Part shown: piece by piece, positions 53,505 to 64,000 of the stretch
Position numbering within the stretch: position 1 is the first letter of the stretch
Layout: each line of letters begins with the position of its first letter
Assembly (NCBI RefSeq): GCF_001522545.3
Contig: NC_031769.1
Span: 12,817,090-12,881,089, forward strand
Length of the DNA stretch: 64,000 bases
Source of the DNA: Parus major
Lineage: Eukaryota; Chordata; Aves; Passeriformes; Paridae
Direction of reading: 5' to 3'
Notes under the pieces: generated by a model
What the model was told of the DNA's origin: nothing
The model's database searches: none
What the model saw: only the letters and a program-made list of their open reading frames with translations
Position numbers and translations under genes: made by a program

Positions 53505-54952
53505 AAGTCAAAGAAGGCAAGATTAAGTCACTCCTACAAAGTAAAACCACATTTTTTACAAATAACAAATAGAATGCAAACCATCAGACTGCAGTGGTAC
53601 AAGACCTTATCTGACTGTAGAACAACTTGATTCGAACACTAGGCCTGAATAAACACAAAACATAATTCTCAAAAGAGGCCTGAAACAGAGAAATGTTGCA
53701 CAACTGGGATTCCATCTTTCAGATTGTATTGATACACAAGATCTGGGACTAATGCTGTTTTCAGCTAAAACATCTACACAATAAAGCTGTGCTATCTTCA
53801 CTAATCACTCAACTCAGCAGAACTCCAATGTGATTTACAGAATTTCCTTTTCAAAACAATCATCCCCAAGCATTTAGGTAACAGATTGAAGTAGCAGGAT
53901 TTTACTACCGGTGTAGTATTTAAACCTTATTCCTTATCCTTATTCCTTGTTGGGTTGGCTATAGCAGAAATAGGAATTAGGTTACATGTTCAAAGAACTG
54001 AGGTTCTGAAGTCACAGAAGTAACCGTCACAATGAGAGATGCATAATGCCATTAACAAAGCATTATCAAGCACATTTAATGTATGTTGTACAGAGAAGTG
54101 CATGTGAGATATTCTCTTCTGCCCATTCTCTTATTTTGAAAAGCATTTTAATTTCTTAGTCCTGTTCCTTCATCACATATCCATGGGGAATATAGGAATT
54201 ACCATACTGGAGCAGGCACTCTAACCTTCTTCTCTTCTCGTTAAATGAATATAAGTTAAATCACATTTAAAAGCCATGAACAAATGGCATCTTCATCACA
54301 CCCACTGGTCTTTTCAGATCAGAAGAGACCAATGGAACATATGACAGGGAACTTCAATGTTGTTCTTCTGGAGTTTCACACCCCTGAGCTGCCAAGAAAG
54401 AAGCCTTCACTGATGTTTTGTTTGATTTTATGGGGTGTTTTTTACTATAAGAAAAGAGATGAAACTCCATTGCAAAACAAGTATTTTTAGACAGTCATAG
54501 CAGGAGGCAAGTGCCTTCATCACTAATCAATTTCCTTTTATATAATAAAGGGAAAAACACTGCTGAAGAAAGTACTGAGGTGCTGATGGGTTTCCAGAAG
54601 AGACTAGTGCAGTATCTGTGGGATTTTCTGAGAAAGGAATAAGGATCTCGGTTTTGCAACTCCCTATACCACTGTTATTTTCACCACAGATCTGAGTATC
54701 CTGAAGTACATAGTTACTGCATGTACGTGTTGGAACTCTATTATGTATGCAATTTAACTATATGGACCAAAACCCCACATTTTTAGGGACAACTATTTTA
54801 ACAGTGTTATTTCAACAAGCTGATCTGTTGAACTGGAATTAAAAGCCTTTGCTATCCTACCTCCTAATGCAAATCAATTTACATAAAGAGAATGGTGAGG
54901 TGCACAGAAACTGGAAGAGCTTAAGGCAACCACTGGTTTCCAGATGGGATCG

Positions 54953-54994
54953 AACAGGTACTGAGCACTGGAGAACAGGTACAGAGAACTGGAG
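54953..54994. repeat. 21-bp tandem duplication
   Basis: Two adjacent 21-bp units, aacaggtactgagcactgga(g) and aacaggtacagagaactgga(g), differ at two positions. The flanking 62-codon ORF is not otherwise supported. Confidence 0.88.
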
Positions 54995-57101
54995 AAACAA
55001 GATCCATAACAGCTCTGTAAATCAGGATTTTTTGTGAGATACTGGCAAGTCTGAAAGCATATATACAGGACAACAAATAGGTTTCTGTTTGCACAGAGAA
55101 CTAATCACACATGTCCTAAAGCTGTCAGCATCAGTAGCACATGGTACTGCAAATGAAGACAAAAATATCTTCAAACATTTTCAGATATGCACTGATTATT
55201 AATTTATGTTGCTCATCTGAATAACATAACTTTTGAAGTTGACATCAGGAACACACATAAACTAAATAGCTATCTAGGTTAGACTAGAAATTTGGGTCGG
55301 GGAACTTTATTGCCATATCCAATTTGTACAATGTTCAAATTTAAACCTTCCTCTCTAACAAAGAAAAAGAAAAAATGAATCTTCTGATGAATTTCAGGTT
55401 TTTATTCTGAGACTGTTTCGCAGGTAGCAGTGAATTCTCATTTACAGAACAATGCTGAAAATTAACTATTGACAAAAATCCAACAAATTTTAACAAAATA
55501 GCTCCACAACACTTTACAATATCCTCCTGGGATTATGTATTTTCAATTCCAAATGAAGAGCTGACTCATTCCCAAGAGTCACACATTAGCTTAAGCCCTT
55601 ATTGTATTCTTATGCAATTGTTCAGCTCTCTAAATAGCTCTAAAATATTTCTAGAATACATTCAAAAGGTTATGAACTACTCAGAAATAATTTTTTACTT
55701 TATGCTAAGTTAACATACACTAGCTTATAAGGAAGAGTAAAGAGAAACAAAATAATCATTATCTAGTATTTAATGGTCATGGATACTCTGTACTTCAAAC
55801 TTAATTATATCCACATTCACCAAAGCAGAAATATTAATGAGAACATGATATTTGACTAAGCATACTGCAAACAAGGCCAGACCTAAAGTCAAGGTTTTGC
55901 TGTTTAAAATGGGATGTGAATGAACTTGGATATCTCAGTCTTAAGAGCTCCTGACATGGCTACAGTCTTGCTCCTGTTAACAGCTACAATTTTTTCAGTT
56001 CTCACAGATCTGCTGCTTACATTCAACCTAACCTGAATTCCAAATGCAACCTGACACCATTAGGGTTTTCAGTTAGCTTCAAAGTTGCAAAACCCACTTC
56101 ATACACTCAGATCAAGCTTGACATTATAAAGCAAACAAAACTATTACTACTCTTTAAGAATCCATGCCTGTGATGTTTATGGCACATCTTCTATGGCACA
56201 AGATCAGGATCACTGTCCCAGATGTATCCAATTCCTCCTCTGCCAAAGAACAGTCAATCTCACCTCTCCTGGGAAGTCTTCAGCTACCATGCTGGTCAGT
56301 CTACTGTCTGTACACCATTATTCTGATAATACCATCTCCCCTTCCTTACCACAGCTGTTCCTCTCAGGACTCTAAGATAAAAGTTGATCCGTCTTGGGAA
56401 GGATCGGGAATTTATAACATTGGGTTGAGTGTATCTTGATTAACTTCAATTGAAAACATCAGCCCTCTGTTCCTAGCTCCTCTTTGAACTGTTTGTTTGT
56501 TTAGTGGAAGGAAAGGGACGTCAGAAAGGGCAAGTAACTCCATCCTCAGAGTTATGGACTGCATTATGGAAACGCTGCCTTCCATCCCACTGAAATACAC
56601 TACTAGATTATGGAGAAATACCTGGAATTTAGATTACCATTGTTAGATAAAATGAGTATCAATTCAAGCAATTAACAGTTAACTTATCCAGGAATCAGGA
56701 GAAAGGAGATGGACTTTCTACACCTACTTCTATAAACTTCTCTGAATTTTAATGTAAGTAGTCATGCATTGTGTAGAGAGCTCGTACATACCGAAATATC
56801 CAATTACCAAATTTAGGACCAGGTATTTAAGTTTAAACACGCAAAAATTTACTGGATCATATGGTATCTGGCCCTTGAGATAGAGATATGTCCTATAGCA
56901 GGTTCACAAATGCTATTGCAATTCTCCTGACTACCATCAATGTGGGATGCTCTTTAAGGTATCATCACCTCTAGAGCTTCTGCAGTGATAAGGCACAAGT
57001 AAATCTGCAGGTCAAATTCTGGTTGTGCAGCAACTCTGTTCTTCATGCATGTCTGCTCCTCTCATTGCTGGATATGCTCAGCTCCACAAATGCTGAAGGA
57101 G

Positions 57102-57137
57102 GTACCAGGGGTAGCTACCAGGGGTACCAGGGGTAGC
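57102..57137. repeat. Short tandem repeat of taccaggggtagc-like units
   Basis: taccaggggtagc, taccagggg and taccaggggtagc follow each other directly. It is a small local expansion in the region upstream of CCNY. Confidence 0.85.
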
Positions 57138-59696
57138 ACTCCAGACTCATTTTGTACCACTGCTACTGAACACTGAGCTAAGACAGTAGGCACAACTATT
57201 TCTCCAACCCCTTTGTTGCAGTGTATTTCTTCACTCTGCCTCAGTTATCTACTGAGTTGAGGGGGAGGTTTTGTAGCTTATACGCTACAAGGTCTAGCTA
57301 TGCTTTCTGCTACAATTATTGACTGACTTGAGCAAACAAAGCCTGCTGATCTGGCCTAAATGTCATAACTGATGACATATCAGCTACATGCCCTGTATTT
57401 TTGAATATCTTTCATCCTAGTTTATGTTGCTAAAGATTCAAAGTAGATAAATTCATTAGGAATAAAATCTTTAACCACATTTAAAATGTATTTAGCTACT
57501 GTCCTTAGGATTCTATATAGAATTCTATAAGAAATTCCGTTTACTGTGTTTCATTTTGCTGGGCATCCGTCCAAGATCCCAGATAACTAATCTCTAAAAA
57601 GTGACCTACATACTTAACCACTGTCCTGTTCATAAGTGATACTAATTGACTCATATTTTCTGTTTGATCAATATACAATTTCTTTCATGCAATTGCATAA
57701 ATGCTTTAATTATTTTTCTTGTTTATGAAGATTTTTCCAAGAGTAATTCAGACAGACAAGACTATCCCATATCTTAAGCCATATTTATATGGACACTGTT
57801 AATCGTTCTTTCCTTTGTCCTAAATATAGTCTTTCTGCTGTGCATAATAAAACCATGAAATCACTAGGTTTATTCACTTACAATCTCAGCAGAAGCAGGC
57901 ATCAGAATCAGATTTTTTACATAATCTGCTGTAAATGGATTCTTTCAGATTCTTTAGACTGGCTGGGCAGTTGAAATTTTGTATTTTCAAAACCTTTGCA
58001 GAGGGCAGAGAAGTACATGAGGAAATGCTTTGGCCAGATTCAGTTTGTTATGAAACTCCATGTAGAGCTTTGGTAATTTTATTACAGGAGTGCCCTCTTC
58101 TTGCTTGAAGGAAGCTATTCCCATGCTTTTATTTTACCTTGGTACACTTGAAAAAGCTCTTGGACATTTCCATAGCTGTTCCCTTAGCGTTAACTGAGCA
58201 TTAAAAAGAATAACAAGTTCCCTTGCCACAACTGGAAGCTGACCACCTTGCTAGAGAAGAATTCAAACTTGAGCTTTGTTACCTCAAGGCAGCTAGGCTC
58301 TGCTAGAAGAGTTATCACTCTGAGAAAAAAAACTTAGAAAACAAACTAAAAGGTGCCAATACAAAGTGATACTTCCAGAAATATTAATAACTTGAGCAAG
58401 TTCTCTTATATGTGATTTTGGGCAAATGAGCAGTAGAAAGCAGAGGTTCTGCTGTCAGTCACTTACAAAGGAGATCTGGTAGAAATGTGTCTCTAGAGAT
58501 GGCTCTCGACCTGGGGCCTGCAGATGCTGCTGTGCATATTTGCATGAGATGTTTCTGTTCTCCACTCATACCTTTCCAAGTTGTGCAATGAGACCTCTGC
58601 TGTTCGTAAAAGCACGCAGCTAGGTTATGAGAGCAAATCCATTTCTGATCCTTAGGGAGCTAATGGCAAAGTGGGATACCAAACAGAAGGCTTAAGGATT
58701 TCCAGGGCTAAAATACTGGCAAAAGAAATGTAACATTTCTTTCTTTTATTCTTGGAAGTGGGGTGGTGTGGGGGTGTGTGTGAATTGGAAAGAGAAAGAC
58801 TTGGTGAAACCAACTGATCTACTCAAACAGGAAGAGCTAATATTAGATGCTGCTTGAGTGTAATGTTTGTCACCTCAGGAATGCTCTGGTCTGGGGAAGA
58901 GATACACAATCAGATCTAACACTGGCCGAAGCAGCTACACTAAAAACAGCTGGCACCGCAAATCAGTTTTATAAGCTTTGCAGTCATAAACCACAGTGAC
59001 AGTGGGTACTGACCCACTTCAGATTGTCTCTGCCACAACACGAACTTAACTGTGACCAAGTTAGTATTTTCAGCTGGGAAAAAAATTGGCATGGCATTAG
59101 TAACTGGTTTAATTATCAAATTATATATTTAATTTAATCTCTTAATAACAACAATTCCCAAACCACATATATTTTTAATTGAATAGGCCTATAAACTTAC
59201 CATATGCAAATGCATTTGTTGTTCTGGATCTTGACATCACATCTCATGTATTTGGCTAATTCTCTTGAAAGAGTAAAAAAAAAATTCTGTTTAGGTGCCC
59301 GGTTCACCCACTTCACAGGTGCTGTGGAAACACACACATGAACTATCCACATGGTCACTTGCAGACACGTCTGTGGGGGACAGAATGCTATACAGTCATG
59401 GCTGTAATGCAGAACTTATTTATTAGAAAAGTGAAATCTATCTAGCCTGAAGAATTATTTTCTTTATGACTTTGCCATTATCTTTTCTTGTGCTCTGCAT
59501 TCCCCCTTTTTACCTCCCACTTCTATTTCCAGAATGATATTTCCATATGCCAGGATTAAAACCACATTATTTCATTTTCCTTCACATCATTACATTTCAA
59601 AGATACTTAGGTTTTTTATTGCATTTCATTTCTGTGACCTAGAACTAATAATTATTGCGCTTCAATAGCAGAATTTGTAAGAGCATTTAGGAAAAT

Positions 59697-59712
59697 TTAT
59701 TATTATTATTAT
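59697..59712. repeat. (TTA)n microsatellite
   Basis: Five TTA units in AT-rich sequence upstream of CCNY. Confidence 0.85.
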
Positions 59713-61357
59713 AAATAAAAACTAAATAATTCTCATTTTGTCTTTCATTAAATGTGACTATTGATCAGAAAGACTATAAATTGAAAAACTGTCCGTTTGA
59801 TTTTTGTTTTCCTCTTGAAAGGCTATCAAATTTTAAGTCACTTATTTCTAACTACACATCAACACAGGAACAGCAGAAAAAATGAGTTTGTGTCCTCAAA
59901 AGCCACAGAACACCCCTCTCCCCACATCTCCCCCACTGGATACAAGAAATTCCCTACTTCTGGAACAACCTTTGGCTTCTTTATCAGTTTGAAAATAAAG
60001 TGCAGACATTTATACTCCACAAGGTGTCACTCTAAAACAGCTGGGGAAAAAATCGTCTTTTTTGCTTTGAACTTTACCCAGAAGGTCAGAAACTACCCTC
60101 ATTTCAAATTTAAGACTGAATTACCAGATTCTACTCAGAGCTGCTACAATGTAACAGTATAGGCAGTGGGTATTTTTTCTTGTAAACAGTGAATTTCAAA
60201 ACCAGTCTATTTTTAACTTATTTGCCTAGCTGAAGTGTGGGGAAAATAAAAAAAAAATTATAAAAAAAGAGTGCCAGTTACTGTTTCAATTTGGGGGAGT
60301 ATCCAGAAAGTATTTTAACGGGATACATTACACCGTCCTTTACTCAACAACCACTGGCTCATTGAAGAGACAAAAAACATCAGACCCAACAGTTTAGGTC
60401 TGCAAGGTTTTCAAGCTTTTTAATAAAATACATTTTGTCTATAAACAAATTGTCCTTTTAAACAAATATGGTATAATCTTGAGACATTCAAATATTCTCC
60501 AAAAATACAAACAGTCGTCAGTAACAAAACCTCACTTTCTATGGTTCACGGGCATTCAGTGAATTAATTCTCTGGAATCTAAGAGGAGAGAATTCCCAGT
60601 AAGCCTTCTTGAAGCTAAAAAAACTTACACTCCAACTTTTTCTGCAGTAAGTCCATGCCTTCATTGCTAACTAGCTATTTTCATGAACTTTGCAGAGATC
60701 TTTGTCACATACATGAACTTTAATTGCTGTTGACCACCAGGTTCAAAACATACTAGAAGAAATGTGATGCAAACATGAGCACTTGTCATTTCACACGAAA
60801 CAATATTAGTATTTCAGAAAAATTGAAATCATTAATAAGAACAAAGAATGTATGGAACAGGTCTGATAGCATAAGAGCTGTAGGTAACAATTTACACAAG
60901 ATACAACAAAAGGAAGTGGAACTGATTTTGAAATATTAACACTTTTCATCCTGTGCTCAACACTGCTGAGCTCTGACACCTGTGTAGACCAGTGGGCCTC
61001 TTGCACAAAAAATACATAAATTTAAAAATAAACAATCCCACATCCAAACTTACCATACTTGCTTGTACTGTACTCTATAACAGCACTGCTTTCAAACATT
61101 TTGTTCAATCTGTCCCGACTTTTCCTGTTTTTCTGTGGCTGTATTTCATGTTAGGACCATTTCCAACAGCCACACTTCACAAAAGCTAATTTGATCAGGC
61201 CTCAAATGAGAGAAAAAGAACAATGTCTGCTTCAAAGATCTCAACAGATTTGGGTGCTCACTTGTTATGAAAGCTGCAGCTCCAGGCCCATGTCTGTATC
61301 TTTGAAGTAACTGACAACTTTACTGGCAAAAATGCAGGGGTGTCAAGGATTTACGCT

Positions 61358-61379
61358 GTTTGTTTGTTTGTTTGTTTGT
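61358..61379. repeat. (TTTG)n microsatellite
   Basis: Five TTTG units, same motif as the tract near 3.34 kb. Confidence 0.93.
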
Positions 61380-63434
61380 ATGCTGACTACCAACTTCAGA
61401 AAGCTTTTAGTTCACATAACCAGGATCTTGGAGAACCTAGTTCTTCAAAATCAAATTCATAAAGCAAAACACCTCAGTATGCATTAAATTTAAAAATGTG
61501 TTTGCAGTTCTCTCACTTCTGTAAGAATTAACAAAAGCTAGAAATGTGATAAATACTTTGCTTAGGGAGAAAAAAAAATCTTTAAGGGAACTATTCTAGA
61601 AAAAACAACTCCCTTGGTCCAGACCAAGCTTGTTAAGCAACTCTGCAGCAGCTTTTACCTGGTGTGAGTACAACCACATTGAGAAGGGGAGGAGGGGAGA
61701 ATCATGAAAGTGAGAATATTAAGAGCCTCATTCAAGGTTGTTTGGAAATCGTATTTTTGAAGCCACAAAACAAAAACAATGACTTGGCTAGATAACCAGA
61801 TTCTGAATTGTGCCATTTTTATAGCCATAATTCCATTCACAAGATGTATTAATCACACCCAATTCCACTGACAAAGGCTATTAAAGGAGAGGAAAAACAA
61901 CAGTTACCATAACAAAGACACTTCCTTCACTGTTTTTTCCATTCAAATCACACAGAATACAATGAAGTTATTTTTTTCCTTAGTCTATATGCAGCACTCA
62001 ACTCATACACTAGGCTCTCTCTCAGACTTTGTGCATATACACAGCTTCTGCTTTATACTGTATTGAATTAGCCCGTTGAAAGAAGGAAGTTCTAACTCAA
62101 AATTAAGAAAAAAACAGAAACCTGAGAAAATAGACTAAAGACTCATTAGACACAGAAGAATAAACTGATTCTTGCTACCTGCCATTTCCAGTTGGCATAA
62201 GAGACTATCAAATTGCTCTAGAATTTACCAAAATTATTTTCTTCCGTTATTAAATCCAACAAATACTAGAAAAATTTTGCTGAAAATGAGATCGCTGTTA
62301 TTCTCATCCAGAAAGGCTTCTTAGTGCCTTAAAAAAAATCTCCAAAAAAACTAGACCCCCTCCCCACACAAGATTTTCTACAGAAAGTCTGACAACCAAA
62401 AGGTAGTTACTTCTGTCAGCTGCTTAACAGCTCAGCATTCACTACAGTCTTGCCATGTACACACCCACACATTAAACACCAAGGGGATGAAACAGAAAAA
62501 AAACTGTGGGCAAAATGAGTCAATCCAAACCAGAAGCTGAGCAGACCCCTTAGTTTTCTTTGAAGTGGTACTTAATTCAGAAAAAGATCATGCTGAATTT
62601 AGCTATTACACTGATGTCTGCAGGGTACCAGTACAGATTAGCAATTATGTGTGACAAGAGAAGAAGGAAAACCAAGCAGGAGACAACTTGCACTCCTCAG
62701 AACTGTATCAGTGCAGCCAAAAAAAAATAATCTGCAATTATTCTTGCAAACAGCAAAATCAATGGGACTAACAATCAAAAAGTCCTCACAAAGAAACTAA
62801 ATCCACACCTACTCACACAATATATTTATTTTAATCCCTTTCTTTACTGGCCAAAACAGCTGAGACTGTTTCAGAGGGTCAAGAGAGATCTGTCTGGATA
62901 TACAGACGTTTCTCTTTGCACATCTGCTTAAGAAGGAAACAGCTATGACTCAAAGCTGTACCTTAAGAGGAAGCTGACTATTATATTCCTCATCGCCCAC
63001 AACTCTAGGAAGCTGAAGACATTTTACAAGAGACTATTTTACCCGAGCTACATGAAAATCTGTTTTGTAAAAAAAAAATAATTTAATCCATGCAGGCCTG
63101 TGTGTACACTTCCCCTCAAAGGCCAATCCTCTAGCTGTCTATCTTAAAGAAATTTGCAGTTGTGTGGTTTCAGCAAGAAAGGAGTTTCATACCATAGGAA
63201 TGCAGTTTTCTAACAGGAAGGAAAAAAAAACACAATTATTTTGGCCTTTATTCCTGATAATGAAAAAACAAAATTCCTGGCTCTGCCAAATCAAAGCTTG
63301 GGCAGTGTTCAAATGCTCTTGTAATAAACCAACTCAGATTCACTTGATGTTTCTATATAAAAAATACTACTCTATTGAAATGGCCTTTTTCCTACACCAC
63401 ACCCCTTACTCTGCTTCAGTGTGCCTGCTGCCCC

Positions 63435-64000
63435 AAAGGCTGAGTGCATCCTGGCTGCATCCAAAGCAGGGTGGGCAGCAGGTGTGAGGGAGAGGATTCT
63501 GCCCCTTTACTCTGCTCTGGTAGGACCCCACCTGCAGTGCTGCATCCAGCTCTGGGGGCTCCAGCAAGGGAAAGTCATGGACCTGTTCGAGCAGCTTTGA
63601 TGGAGAGCCACAAACATAATCACAGGGCAGGAGCACCTCTCCTATGAAAACAGCCTGAGATGACTGGGCTTTTTTTTTTTCATCCTGGAGAAAAAAAAAA
63701 CTCCAGGGAGACCTCACTGAGCCTTTCAGTACTTACAGGAGGCTTACAGGAAAGAACGAGAGAACTTTTTACACAGGTAGACAATGACAGGACAAGGGGC
63801 AATGGTTATAAAGAAAAGAGGAGAGATTCACATTAGATATTAGGAATGAATTCTTTACTTGGAGGTTGGCACTCAACAAAGTGACCAGTAAAGATGTGGT
63901 TGCCCCATCTCTGGAAGCATGCAAGGCCAGGCTGGATGGAGCTCTAAGCTACATGATTTAGTAGTCAGTGGCAACCCTGCCCATGGCACAACAGTTTGCA
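63435..64000 (+). mobile_element. CR1 LINE, 5'-truncated, continues past the right edge
   Basis: Recognisable CR1 3' region: attctgcccctttactctgc, then aggaccccacctgcagtgct, ccagctctgggg, gagcacctctcctatgaaaa, ctccagggagacctcactga, acaaggggcaatggtt and ctggaagcatgcaaggccag occur in CR1 order. Several indels, including an A-run near 63690, show that it is decayed. The final '...ccttccaaccc' end is not reached within the window. ORFs here are remnants on both strands, not genes. Confidence 0.92.

Larger units (their letters stand above)
41456..64000. other. Region upstream of CCNY, apparently intergenic
   Basis: AT-rich DNA with no recognisable exon on either strand. In human the next gene upstream of CCNY is CREM on the same strand. 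Searching by eye for its basic-leucine-zipper exons (RKRELRLMKNREAARECRR type) on the minus strand gave nothing, so its 3' end, if conserved in position, lies beyond the right edge or was missed. Outside the CR1, LTR and simple repeats listed, the stretches 43.3-45.4, 45.6-52.9, 53.5-59.6 and 59.8-63.4 kb show nothing I can annotate. A GC-richer piece at about 42310-42460 includes a 7-bp palindrome (gctgagg/cctcagc) but is unidentified. Confidence 0.7.

Noticed and set aside
56946..56961. 'ggatgctctttaaggt', identical to part of the CR1 end at 43.2 kb
   Set aside because: The next bases (atcatcacctc) depart from CR1 and no terminal repeats follow; probably coincidence or an unrecognisable remnant.
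59797..60162. A 121-codon plus-strand ORF
   Set aside because: No recognised domain, no promoter or splice context, and composition as in the surrounding AT-rich DNA. The apparent start at 59797 is TTG, not ATG.

Overview
This is a piece of a vertebrate genome, most likely a bird. It is AT-rich and almost entirely non-coding. The bird assignment rests on three CR1-type LINE 3' ends, recognisable from the ending 'ggtcccttccaaccc' plus short ATTCT-type terminal repeats, and on two solo LTRs of the kind common in bird genomes. I cannot fix the order or species from sequence alone, although both LTRs resemble ones I associate with passerine and galliform genomes.

The only protein-coding sequence I can support is the first coding exon of CCNY (cyclin Y) on the minus strand, 40510-40663. 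It encodes the first 51 residues plus one base and ends in a consensus GTGAGC splice donor. It lies in a strong CpG island (about 39.9-41.45 kb) that must also hold the promoter and 5' UTR. The island contains two nested in-frame upstream ATGs and a further short upstream ORF, a GC box, an ETS-type core, a CAG/CTG tract of eight units and, just inside the intron, a 20-bp minisatellite.

Layout: 1-40509 reads as part of the long first intron of CCNY (the gene runs right to left). I did not see exon 2 in it. The intron holds a plus-strand solo LTR (13257-14116), a short CR1 3' tail near 33.95 kb, low-complexity AT and TTTG tracts, a 40-bp tandem duplication, and three unexplained local GC-rich patches (near 12.0-12.7, 28.6-28.9 and 30.05-30.3 kb). 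41456-64000 is upstream of CCNY and reads as intergenic. It holds a CR1 3' end at 43.2 kb, a minus-strand solo LTR with a perfect 5-bp target duplication (52958-53504), small tandem repeats, and a 5'-truncated CR1 copy that runs off the right edge (63435 onward). In human the gene upstream of CCNY is CREM on the same strand. I did not recognise any CREM exon here.

Most open reading frames of 60-130 codons in the window lack homology I recognise and are what AT-rich non-coding DNA gives by chance. Several begin at GTG or TTG rather than ATG. I found no RNA gene, CRISPR array, operon or clear new biological system. The points most worth a second look are the upstream ORFs and repeats in the CCNY promoter region, and the CpG-bearing inverted repeats inside intron 1.
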